Shown one piece after another: positions 35,226 through 42,764 of a DNA stretch of 64,000 nt. Source of the stretch: Zeimonas sediminis (GTDB lineage Bacteria; Pseudomonadota; Gammaproteobacteria; Burkholderiales; Burkholderiaceae_E); contig NZ_JAMQYE010000002.1 in assembly GCF_023721795.1 (NCBI RefSeq), positions 496,001-560,000 of the forward strand, written 5' to 3'. Positions within the stretch are counted from its first letter, which is position 1. Every line of letters begins with the position of its first letter. Below the pieces are notes generated by a model that worked only from the letters and a program-made list of their open reading frames with translations, searched no databases and was not told the origin of the DNA. The position numbers and the translations under genes were made by a program.

Positions 35226-37136
35226 GTGTCGATCCAAGACCGCTTCCTCGTCGACCTCCGGAAGGCGATCGCCATCGCCTACGACACGATCGCCACCGGA
35301 CTCGCGTGGGTCACCAGCTTCCTGCTCGGCTACGGCTTCGCGGTGCTGCCCGATGCCTGGCGCGTGCTGTGGACCACCCTGCCGGTGGTGCTCGCCGTGC
35401 ACGTCGGGGCGTTCGTCGCCTTCCGGCTCTATCGCGGCATCTGGCGCTATGCGAGCTTCCACGACTTCCGCCAGATCGCCGGCGCGGTCATCATCTCCTC
35501 GCTCGTCGTGACCTCGGTCCTGTTCATGTGGAGCCGCGCCGAGCTCACGCCGCGCTCCGCGCTGGTGCTGAACCCGCTGCTGCTGCTCTTCTTCATGATC
35601 GGCGGGCGGATCTTCTACCGCTGGTGGAAGGAGCATCGCCCTTACGAGCGCATCCGCCACCTCGGCAAGCCGGTGCTGATCCTCGGGGCAGGCGACGCGG
35701 GCTACAAGCTGGTGATGCAGCTGTCTCGCAGCGAAGCGTGGTCGGTCGTGGGGCTGCTCGACGACGACGGCCGGAAGATCGGCCGGGAGGTCTACGGCTC
35801 CCCGGTGCTCGGCCGCTGGAACCAGATCGGCGCGATCGCCACCTCCACCGGCGCGCAGCACGCGATCCTCGCCGCGCGCGGCACCGACCACACGACCCGG
35901 CGGCGTGCCTTCGATCTCTGCGAGAAGGCCGGCGTTCGCCTTCTCGTGCTGCCCGACATCGACGAGCTGATCGGCGGGCAGGTCAGGGTGTCGTCGATCC
36001 GGGAGTTCCAGGTGGAGGACCTGCTGCGGCGCGATCCGGTGCAGCTCGACGTCACCGGGCTCACCCAGATGCTCGCCAACAGCACGGTGCTGGTGACCGG
36101 AGCGGGCGGCACGATCGGCTCCGAGCTGTGCCGGCAGATCGCGCGATTCGCGCCCCGGCAGATCGTGCTCCTCGACAGCAGCGAGTACGCGCTGTACACG
36201 ATCTCGGAGGAGATGGCCGACCGCTTTCCCGGCGTCTCGCTGATTCCCTTCATCGGCGACGTCAAGGACGCCGTCAGGCTCGAGGAGATCTTCGCGCGCT
36301 GCGCGCCGGACGTCGTCTTCCACGCCGCGGCCTACAAGCACGTGCCGCTGATGGAGAATTCCAACGCCTGGCAGACGGTGCAGAACAACGCGCTGGGCAC
36401 GGTCCGGCTGATGCAGGCGATCGCGCGGCATCCGGTTCGCCGGGTGATCTTCATCTCGACCGACAAGGCGATCAACCCGACCAGCGTGATGGGCGCCTCG
36501 AAGCGGCTGGCCGAACTGCTGCTGCTGCAGTGGAACCGGCGAGTGCCGACCCAGACGGTCGCCGTGCGATTCGGGAACGTCCTCGGCTCGACCGGCAGCG
36601 TCGTGCCGAAGTTCAAGGAGCAGATCGCGCGAGGCGGCCCGGTCACGGTCACCGACCCCGAGATCCGGCGCTACTTCATGTCGGTGCCGGAAGCCACCCA
36701 GCTGGTCCTGCAGGCCGCGATGATGGGCAACGGCGGCGAGGTGTTCGTGCTCGACATGGGCGAGCCGGTCAAGATCGTCGATCTGGCCCGCGACCTGATC
36801 CGTCTGTCCGGCTTCACGGAAGAGCAGATTCCCATTGCCTTCACCGGCCTGCGGCCGGGCGAGAAGCTCTACGAGGAACTGCTCGCCGATTCCGAGACCA
36901 CGCTGCCGACGCGGCACCCGAAGCTGCGGATCTCGTCTGCGAACTCCGCGCCGGGCGAGGCCTGGGAGCGCGAGGTGATGGACTGGCTCGAGAGCACCCA
37001 GCCGCGCAGCGACGGCGAGGTGCGCGCGGCCCTGGCCCGCTTCATTCCCGAGTACATGCCCTACGGCGGCGAGGCGCCCCGCCCCACGGCGGCCCCGAAC
37101 GTCATCCCGTTCGGCAAGGAAGTCCGCAAGGCCTGA
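35226..37136 (+). CDS. Membrane UDP-N-acetylglucosamine 4,6-dehydratase (WbpM-like)
   Basis: Makes UDP-4-keto-6-deoxy-GlcNAc, the precursor of QuiNAc/FucNAc-type sugars. The 636-residue protein has four N-terminal membrane helices (about 15-130), a first Rossmann region with L-I-L-G-A-G-D-A-G (about 151-159) and the catalytic SDR domain with V-T-G-A-G-G-T-I-G (290-298). Its active site follows the WbpM pattern with Met in place of Tyr: F-I-S-T-D-K and then M-G-A-S-K at 422-426. Start GTG at 35226; the earlier in-frame ATG would add 23 residues that lie on the candidate promoter. It ends the locus and precedes apaH by 19 bases. Confidence 0.94.
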   Translation: MSIQDRFLVDLRKAIAIAYDTIATGLAWVTSFLLGYGFAVLPDAWRVLWTTLPVVLAVHVGAFVAFRLYRGIWRYASFHDFRQIAGAVIISSLVVTSVLFMWSRAELTPRSALVLNPLLLLFFMIGGRIFYRWWKEHRPYERIRHLGKPVLILGAGDAGYKLVMQLSRSEAWSVVGLLDDDGRKIGREVYGSPVLGRWNQIGAIATSTGAQHAILAARGTDHTTRRRAFDLCEKAGVRLLVLPDIDELIGGQVRVSSIREFQVEDLLRRDPVQLDVTGLTQMLANSTVLVTGAGGTIGSELCRQIARFAPRQIVLLDSSEYALYTISEEMADRFPGVSLIPFIGDVKDAVRLEEIFARCAPDVVFHAAAYKHVPLMENSNAWQTVQNNALGTVRLMQAIARHPVRRVIFISTDKAINPTSVMGASKRLAELLLLQWNRRVPTQTVAVRFGNVLGSTGSVVPKFKEQIARGGPVTVTDPEIRRYFMSVPEATQLVLQAAMMGNGGEVFVLDMGEPVKIVDLARDLIRLSGFTEEQIPIAFTGLRPGEKLYEELLADSETTLPTRHPKLRISSANSAPGEAWEREVMDWLESTQPRSDGEVRAALARFIPEYMPYGGEAPRPTAAPNVIPFGKEVRKA

Positions 37137-37155
37137 AAGTCGCCGCGCTCTCGGC

Positions 37156-37995
37156 ATGCTCACTGCGACCTCTCGCCCCGCCCCCCCCGAGACCTGGGCC
37201 ATCGGCGACGTCCAGGGCTGCCTCGACAGCCTGCTCGAACTCGAGGCCCGGCTCCCCCGCACCGCCCGCGTCTGGCTCACCGGCGACATCGTCAACCGCG
37301 GCCCCCGCTCGCTCGACAGCCTTCGCTGGGCGATGGCCCAGGGCGAGCGCCTGGTCACCGTGCTCGGCAACCACGACCTTCACCTGCTGGCGGTGGCCGC
37401 CGGCATCCGCAAGGCCCACCGCACCGACACGCTGGCCGACATCCTGGCCGCGCCAGACCGCGACGCGCTGATCGACTGGGTCCGCTCGCGGCCGCTGGCC
37501 CACTTCGAAAGCGGGTGGCTGATGGTCCATGCAGGCGTGCTGCCGCAGTGGTCGGTGGCGCGTACGCTGGAGCTGGCCGAGGAGGTGCGCGCGGTGCTGG
37601 CCGGCCCGCGCTGGATGGACTTCCTGCGCGAGATGTACGGCAACCAGCCGGCCCGCTGGAGCGATTCGCTGACCGGCCACGACCGTCTGCGGGTCATCGT
37701 CAACGCGCTGACCCGGCTGCGCTTCTGCACGGCCGACGGCGAGATGGAGTTCGCCACCAAGGAGGGCGTCGGCGGCGCGCCCGAAGGCCACTACCCGTGG
37801 TTCGAGGTGCCGGGCCGCGCCACCGCCGGCGCGCCGATCGTGTTCGGCCACTGGTCGGCGCTGGGGCTGATCGACCGGCCCGACCTGCTGGCGATCGACA
37901 CCGGCTGCCTGTGGGGCCGGAAGCTGACCGCGGTGCGGCTGTCGGATCGGGCCGTGATGCAGGTGCAGTGCCCGCAGGGGCTCGCGCCCTGGTGA
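37156..37995 (+). CDS. apaH: Bis(5'-nucleosyl)-tetraphosphatase, symmetrical
   Basis: Hydrolyses Ap4A to two ADP. The 279-residue metallophosphoesterase has the phosphatase motifs A-I-G-D-V-Q-G-C near residue 15, G-D-I-V-N-R-G-P (D-x-x-N-R-G-P, about 41-48), L-G-N-H-D-L-H-L (about 70-77) and later F-G-H-W-S-A-L-G near residue 230. Length is typical. It follows the wbpM-like gene closely and converges with plsC, the two stops being one base apart. Nothing in the active site looks changed. Confidence 0.95.
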   Translation: MLTATSRPAPPETWAIGDVQGCLDSLLELEARLPRTARVWLTGDIVNRGPRSLDSLRWAMAQGERLVTVLGNHDLHLLAVAAGIRKAHRTDTLADILAAPDRDALIDWVRSRPLAHFESGWLMVHAGVLPQWSVARTLELAEEVRAVLAGPRWMDFLREMYGNQPARWSDSLTGHDRLRVIVNALTRLRFCTADGEMEFATKEGVGGAPEGHYPWFEVPGRATAGAPIVFGHWSALGLIDRPDLLAIDTGCLWGRKLTAVRLSDRAVMQVQCPQGLAPW

Positions 37996-37996
37996 A

Positions 37997-38806
37997 TCAG
38001 CCGCCCCCCCGCGCCTTCCTCAGCGTTTCCGACATCTCGTCGTCCAGCGGCAAGCCCAGCCGCTCGGCCATCGCCTGCCGCGCGCGCGCCACGACTTCCT
38101 GCCGCGTGTGGCCGGTCACCGGCGGCAACGGATGCAGCTCGGCCAGCACCCCTGGCGCCCCGAGAAGCCGCGACACCGACTCGCCGAGGGTCATCTCGCC
38201 GACGAAATTCATCGCATCGGTGGGCTCGCCGCGCAGCCCGGTGTAGCGCACGCCCACCGGCACGACCGGCACGCCGACCTGCAGCGCCGGCTCGACCAGG
38301 TTGCCGTGGAACTGCAGCAGGCGCTGCCCGTCGCTGGTGGTGCCTTCGGGGAACACTGCCACCCGCCGCTCGGCGCGCAGCATGTTCTCGATCCGGTCGT
38401 TCAGCTGGTGCACCGCGCGGCGCCGCCCCCGCTCGACGAACAGCGTGCCCACGCCGGCCACCAGCGCGCCGACGACCGGCCAGCGCGACACCTCCATCTT
38501 CGCGACGAAGTGCGACGGGGAGACCGACAGCACCAGGAAGACGTCGATCCAGTTGATGTGGTTGGCCAGCAGCAGCGCGCCGCCGCGCAGCTGGCCGAGC
38601 GGCGCCGCCCCGGGCGCCGGCCGCTCGGAGAGCCGCACGCCGCACACGCGCAACAGCAGTGCCGACCAGCGCGCGACGATCCGGTCGCGCTTCGGGTAGC
38701 CGATTCGCGGAAACACCAGGATGACGATCGCCAGCCCGGCGATCAGCAACGCGATCGCGAGCGGCGCCCGGAACGCTATCCGGAGCGTCCGCGCAATGCG
38801 ATTCAT
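37997..38806 (-). CDS. plsC: 1-acyl-sn-glycerol-3-phosphate acyltransferase
   Basis: Acylates lysophosphatidate to phosphatidate in phospholipid synthesis at the inner membrane. The 269-residue protein has an N-terminal membrane helix (about 12-33), the catalytic N-H-I-N-W-I-D at 82-88 (His83, Asp88) and the acceptor-binding F-P-E-G-T-T-S-D-G near residue 152, then V-P-V-V-P-V-G. It is the last gene of the leftward algH-ruvX-pyrR-pyrB-pyrC' run, 15 bases after pyrC'. A lysophospholipid or ornithine-lipid acyltransferase of the same family cannot be excluded. Confidence 0.9.
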   Translation of the reverse strand: MNRIARTLRIAFRAPLAIALLIAGLAIVILVFPRIGYPKRDRIVARWSALLLRVCGVRLSERPAPGAAPLGQLRGGALLLANHINWIDVFLVLSVSPSHFVAKMEVSRWPVVGALVAGVGTLFVERGRRRAVHQLNDRIENMLRAERRVAVFPEGTTSDGQRLLQFHGNLVEPALQVGVPVVPVGVRYTGLRGEPTDAMNFVGEMTLGESVSRLLGAPGVLAELHPLPPVTGHTRQEVVARARQAMAERLGLPLDDEMSETLRKARGGG

Positions 38807-38821
38807 CGAGGGCCGCGCGCG

Positions 38822-40147
38822 TCAGGCCGAGCGAGCGCCGGCCGTTCGTTCCCAGGCGACCCGCCCGCCGACCAGCGTCATCCGCACCCGCCCTTCCAGC
38901 TCGCGGCCCACGTACGGCGTGTGCGCCCCCTGGCTGAGCAGCGTGGCCCGCGACACGGTCCAGGCCTCGCGCGGGTCGAAGACGCACAGGTCGGCAGGCC
39001 CTCCGACCTCGAGCCGGCCGGTCGCCTCCGGCACGCCGAGCACCGCCGCAGGCCCGCTGCTGATCTTGGCCAGCGCGGTGGCGAGCGGCACGCCGGCCTC
39101 GTTCGCCCACTTCAGCGTGAGCGGCAGCAGCAGCTCCAGGCCGGTCACGCCCGGCTCGGCCTCGCCGAAGGGCAACTGCTTGGCGTCGTCGTCGACCGGC
39201 GTGTGGTCGGAGCAGATCGCGTCGATCGTGCCGTCGGCAAGCGCCGCGCGGATCGCGTCGCGGTCGCGCTGCGAGCGGAACGGCGGGTCGACCCGGCAAT
39301 TGGCGTCGAAGAAGCCGATGTCCAGGTCGATCAGGTGAATGTGGTGGGCGGCGACGTCGCAGCTGACCGGCAGGCCCTCGGCCCGGGCGCGGCGCACCAG
39401 TTCCAGGCCGGCCGCCGAGGACAGCCGGCACAGGTGCACCCGGCAGCCGGTGACGCGCACCAGGTCGAAGATCGTGTTCAGCGCCACGGTCTCGGCGATC
39501 ACCGGCACGCCGGGCAGGCCCAGACGGCTCGCGTAGGGGCCGGCGTGGGCCACGCCGCCGCGCGCAAGGTAAGGGTCCTGCGGATGCAGCCAAACGGTGA
39601 AACCATAGGTGCGCGCGTACTGCATCGCCCGCATCAGCACCTGGGTGTCGGTGATCGGTGCCATCGCCTGCGAAAAGCCGACGCAGCCGGCCTCGGCGAG
39701 CTCGGCCATCTCGGTGATCACCTCGCCCTTCAGCCCCGTGGTCAGCGAGCCGACCGGGAACAGCCGGGTGCCCTCGATGCCGCGGGCACGATACTTGAGC
39801 ATCTCGACCAGGCCCGGCTCGTCGAGCGTGGGATCGGTGTCGGGCGGACACGCAAGGCCGGTGATGCCGCCGGCGATCGCGGCCTGCATCTCGGACTCCA
39901 GCGTGGCCTTGTACTCGTAGCCCGGCTCGCGAAGCCGCGCGGCCAGGTCGAGCAGGCCGGGCGCCACGACGCAGCCGGCGGCGTCGATCGTGCGGTCGGG
40001 GGCGAAGCCTGCAGGCGCATCGCCGATCGCGACGACGCGGCCGTCGGCAACGTGCAGCGCCGAGGCGGCACCCGCCGCCAGGTCGAGGCCGCTGGCCGGA
40101 TCGACCAGCCTGCCGTTGAGGATCGAGACTTTCATCGGCGCGTTCAT
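38822..40147 (-). CDS. pyrX: Dihydroorotase-like protein lacking metal-site histidines (PyrC'/PyrX)
   Basis: A 441-residue homologue of dihydroorotase. In active enzymes the first metal motif is D-x-H-x-H, followed by R-E-P-G. Here it reads D67-L-A-A-R71 and then L-R-E-P-G, so both histidines are missing. Some later elements remain (S-D-H-T-P near residue 310). In Pseudomonas, an inactive PyrC' is a structural partner that the pyrB-encoded aspartate transcarbamoylase needs. The same role is inferred here because pyrB lies 51 bases upstream. A functional dihydroorotase should be encoded elsewhere. The start ATG at 40147 has an alternative four codons later. Confidence 0.9.
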   Translation of the reverse strand: MNAPMKVSILNGRLVDPASGLDLAAGAASALHVADGRVVAIGDAPAGFAPDRTIDAAGCVVAPGLLDLAARLREPGYEYKATLESEMQAAIAGGITGLACPPDTDPTLDEPGLVEMLKYRARGIEGTRLFPVGSLTTGLKGEVITEMAELAEAGCVGFSQAMAPITDTQVLMRAMQYARTYGFTVWLHPQDPYLARGGVAHAGPYASRLGLPGVPVIAETVALNTIFDLVRVTGCRVHLCRLSSAAGLELVRRARAEGLPVSCDVAAHHIHLIDLDIGFFDANCRVDPPFRSQRDRDAIRAALADGTIDAICSDHTPVDDDAKQLPFGEAEPGVTGLELLLPLTLKWANEAGVPLATALAKISSGPAAVLGVPEATGRLEVGGPADLCVFDPREAWTVSRATLLSQGAHTPYVGRELEGRVRMTLVGGRVAWERTAGARSA

Positions 40148-40198
40148 CCGTTCAGGCGCTGAAGGTTCGTTCTTGAGAAGGGCGTGTACGGGGCCCGC

Positions 40199-41164
40199 TC
40201 ACGACTTGGCCAGGATGCTCATCACGGCCATCCGCACCGCGATGCCGAAGGTGACCTGGTCGAGGATCACCGCCTGCGGGCCGTCGGCCACCGCCGAGTC
40301 GATCTCCACGCCGCGATTCATCGGCCCCGGGTGCATGACGATCGCGTCGGGCTTCGCCAGCGCGAGCTTCTCCTCGGTGAGGCCGTAGTGCTTGAAGTAC
40401 TCCTGGGCCGAGGGCAGCAGCGCGCCGCGCATCCGCTCGTTCTGCAGGCGCAGCATGATGACCACGTCGACGTCGCGCAGGCCCTCGCGCATGTCGGTGA
40501 ACACGCGCACGCCCATCTGCTCGAGACCGCCCGGCAGCAGCGTGTGCGGGCCGATCACCCGAAGCTCGGGCACGCCCAGCGTGGTCAGCGCGTGAATGTC
40601 CGACCGGGCCACCCGCGAGTGCAGCACGTCGCCGACGATCGCCACCCGCAGCTTCGTGAAGTCCTGCTTGAAGTGGCGGATCGTGTACATGTCGAGCAGC
40701 CCCTGCGTGGGGTGCGCGTGCCTGCCGTCGCCGGCGTTGATCACGTGCACGTCGGAGCCGCGCGTGCGGTTCACGTGCTCGGCGATCAGGAAGGGCGCGC
40801 CGCTCTGGGCATGGCGCACCACGAACATGTCGGCGTGCATCGCCACCAGGTTGTCGATCGTGTCGAGCAGCGACTCGCCCTTGCTGGTCGACGAGGTGGT
40901 GATGTTCAGGTTCACCACGTCGGCCGACAGCCGCTTGGCGGCGATCTCGAAGGTGGTGCGGGTGCGGGTCGAGCTCTCGAAGAACAGGTTGAAGACCGAC
41001 ACGCCGCGCAGCAGCGGCACCTTCTTCACGTCGCGATCCGACACGCCGACGAAGGTCGCCGCCGTGTCGAGGATGTAATGGATCATCTCGCGGGACAGCC
41101 CCTCGATCGTGAGGAGGTGCCGCAGCTCGCCGTGCTCGTTCAGTTGCGGGTGACGCGCCGCCAT
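40199..41164 (-). CDS. pyrB: Aspartate carbamoyltransferase catalytic subunit
   Basis: Commits carbamoyl phosphate and aspartate to pyrimidine synthesis. The 321-residue protein has the carbamoyl-phosphate loop S-T-R-T-R-T at 65-70, the catalytic-loop region with S-x-x-K-G-E-S, H-P-T-Q-G-L-L-D (about 142-149) and the C-terminal H-P-G-P-M-N-R-G motif. It follows pyrR with a 3-base gap and precedes the inactive dihydroorotase homologue, a layout known from pseudomonads and Burkholderiales. There the two proteins form a dodecameric complex regulated by nucleotides. Confidence 0.97.
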   Translation of the reverse strand: MAARHPQLNEHGELRHLLTIEGLSREMIHYILDTAATFVGVSDRDVKKVPLLRGVSVFNLFFESSTRTRTTFEIAAKRLSADVVNLNITTSSTSKGESLLDTIDNLVAMHADMFVVRHAQSGAPFLIAEHVNRTRGSDVHVINAGDGRHAHPTQGLLDMYTIRHFKQDFTKLRVAIVGDVLHSRVARSDIHALTTLGVPELRVIGPHTLLPGGLEQMGVRVFTDMREGLRDVDVVIMLRLQNERMRGALLPSAQEYFKHYGLTEEKLALAKPDAIVMHPGPMNRGVEIDSAVADGPQAVILDQVTFGIAVRMAVMSILAKS

Positions 41165-41167
41165 CGG

Positions 41168-41671
41168 TCAGCCCTCGCCTTCTTCGATTCTCAGGTCGAA
41201 GCGCCCGTCTTCGCCTCGCGACAGCACGAAATTGCGCTCGGCCGGCAGCGGATGCACCGCGCCGCAGTAGCTCGCCGCGACCGGCAGCTCGCGCCCGCCG
41301 CGGTCGAGCAGCACCGCCAGCTCTACGCGGGCCGGGCGGCCGTAGTCGAAGATCTCGTTCAGCGACGCCCGCACGGTGCGGCCGGTGAACAGGATGTCGT
41401 CGACCAGCACGATGTCGGCGCCGTTCACGTCGAAGGGCAGTTCGGTGGCCTTCATCTCGGCCGGCAGGCCTCGCCGGCCGTAGTCGTCGCGGTGGAAGGC
41501 GCTGGACAGGAAGCCGCAGGGCCTTTCCAGGCCGAGGTCGCGGTGCAGACGTTCGGCGATCCAGGCGCCGCCGCTGTGCACGCCGACCAGCGCGACGTCG
41601 CGCCCGGCGATGCCGCTGCGCAGCGCGGTCAGCAGCGAGGCGTAGATCGCCTCGGCGTCTAGGGTTTTCAT
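41168..41671 (-). CDS. pyrR: Pyrimidine regulatory protein PyrR / uracil phosphoribosyltransferase-like
   Basis: A 167-residue type I phosphoribosyltransferase. The PRPP loop V-L-V-D-D-I-L-F-T-G-R-T-V lies at 88-100, and R-D-D-Y and V-G-V-H-S-G-G-A are also PyrR-like. In Gram-positives PyrR attenuates pyr operons by binding mRNA. In proteobacteria with pyrR-pyrB-pyrC' order it is thought to sense UMP/PRPP, but I saw no attenuator in the 34 bases upstream. The ATG at 41671 is chosen because the upstream extension only shadows ruvX. Confidence 0.9.
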   Translation of the reverse strand: MKTLDAEAIYASLLTALRSGIAGRDVALVGVHSGGAWIAERLHRDLGLERPCGFLSSAFHRDDYGRRGLPAEMKATELPFDVNGADIVLVDDILFTGRTVRASLNEIFDYGRPARVELAVLLDRGGRELPVAASYCGAVHPLPAERNFVLSRGEDGRFDLRIEEGEG

Positions 41672-41705
41672 GGCGTTTCGGTCGAAGTCGGTCCGGCGCC
41701 CGGGA

Positions 41706-42116
41706 TCAGCCGCCGGACAGGTATTGTCGCAGGATTGTGGCGGCGGCTTCCGCGTCGTTTCCGGGCTCGCCGGCGTCGCCGGCCACGCTCGAGTAGCGCT
41801 CGTCGACCATCGCCACCGGCAGCCCGAAGCGCCCGCCGAGCTGGCGGGCGAAGCGCTCGCACTTCGGCGTGGTGTCATTGGGATTGCCGTCGGCGTGCAG
41901 CGGGCGCCCGACCACCAGCGCCGCCGGCTGCCACTCGCGGATCAGCTCGCCGATCCGGGCGAAGCGCGCATCGACCGGCTCGGCCGCGACGATGCACAGC
42001 GGCCGTGCCGAGGCGGTCAGCGTATTGCCCACCGCCACGCCGATGCGGCGGGTGCCGAAGTCGAAGCCGAGCAGGACCGCGTCGCGCGGCAACACCGCGC
42101 GCGAGCTCTCAGGCAT
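41706..42116 (-). CDS. ruvX: Putative Holliday junction resolvase / pre-16S rRNA nuclease YqgF
   Basis: A 136-residue RNase H-fold protein. The first catalytic strand is L-L-G-F-D-F-G-T-R-R-I-G-V-A near residues 15-28, then V-V-G-R-P-L-H-A-D-G-N-P-N (about 70-82), and the C-terminal V-D-E-R-Y-S-S-V supplies further acidic residues. Family members process the 5' end of 16S rRNA or resolve branched DNA. It overlaps the end of algH by 8 bases, a pairing conserved widely in proteobacteria, and leads into pyrR. Confidence 0.93.
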   Translation of the reverse strand: MPESSRAVLPRDAVLLGFDFGTRRIGVAVGNTLTASARPLCIVAAEPVDARFARIGELIREWQPAALVVGRPLHADGNPNDTTPKCERFARQLGGRFGLPVAMVDERYSSVAGDAGEPGNDAEAAATILRQYLSGG

Positions 42117-42678
42117 GTCCGGCGGAAGACGCCAGGAAGGTCGGGTCGATGCCCAGCAGCCGGAACGCGCCGAGGAAGCGCTCGTCGACCGGCGTGTCGA
42201 AGATCAGTTCGGCGGTGGCCGGCACGGTGAGCCAGGCGTTGCGGGCGATCTCGTCCTCGAGCTGGCCCGGGCCCCAGCCCGAGTAACCGAGCGTGACCAG
42301 CATGCCTTCCGGGCCGCTGCCCTCGGCGACCGCCTCGAGGACGTCCTTCGACGAGGTGAGGCCGATCTCGTCGGAGACCGTGACGGTGGAATTCCAGTGC
42401 CCGACCGGCCGGTGCAGCACGAAGCCGCGATCGCGCTGGACCGGACCGCCGTAGTAGACCGGCTCGCGCGCCTGCCCGGGCTCCGACAGGCTCAGGTCGA
42501 TCCGCTCGAACAGCGTGCCGAGGTCGAGGTCGGTCGGCCGGTTGATCACCAGGCCGAGTGCGCCCTTGGGCCCGTGCTCGGCCAGGAACACGACGGCGCC
42601 GCCGAAGTTCGGATCGCCCATGTCGGGCATGGCGATCAGGAAGTGGTTGGCGAGGCTGGAAGCGGACTCGGGAAGCAT
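42109..42678 (-). CDS. YqgE/AlgH family protein (UPF0301)
   Basis: A 189-residue protein with the family features L-A-N-H-F-L-I-A-M-P, F-G-G-A-V-V-F-L-A-E-H, G-A-L-G-L-V-I-N-R-P, Y-Y-G-G-P-V-Q, and L-G-Y-S-G-W-G-P-G-Q-L-E-D-E. The biochemical role is not established; in Pseudomonas the homologue AlgH was named for effects on alginate gene expression. It is the first gene of the leftward ruvX-pyr-plsC operon. A -10-like TACAAT lies only six bases before the ATG, so its message may have almost no leader. The longer upstream frame is rejected because it runs over the promoter. Confidence 0.92.
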   Translation of the reverse strand: MLPESASSLANHFLIAMPDMGDPNFGGAVVFLAEHGPKGALGLVINRPTDLDLGTLFERIDLSLSEPGQAREPVYYGGPVQRDRGFVLHRPVGHWNSTVTVSDEIGLTSSKDVLEAVAEGSGPEGMLVTLGYSGWGPGQLEDEIARNAWLTVPATAELIFDTPVDERFLGAFRLLGIDPTFLASSAGHA

Positions 42679-42684
42679 GGCTTC

Positions 42685-42714
42685 ATTGTAAAGGGGCCGC
42701 GAGCGCCGGCACAA
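42685..42714 (-). promoter_or_regulatory. Candidate sigma-70 promoter of the algH-pyr operon
   Basis: On the minus strand, TTGTGC (complement of 42709-42714), 18 bases, then TACAAT (complement of 42685-42690). The predicted start of transcription falls at about 42678, the A of the algH ATG, so the transcript would be nearly leaderless. A second -10-like ACAAT (42711-42715) reads rightward toward the photolyase gene. Confidence 0.5.
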
Positions 42715-42764
42715 TCGGCCGCTGAATGCCCCCGAGGCGCGCTTCCGGACACCCCCGACACCCC

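Noticed and set aside
41672-41705. PyrR-type attenuator between ruvX and pyrR
   Set aside because: The 34-base gap holds no terminator/antiterminator structure or PyrR-binding loop.
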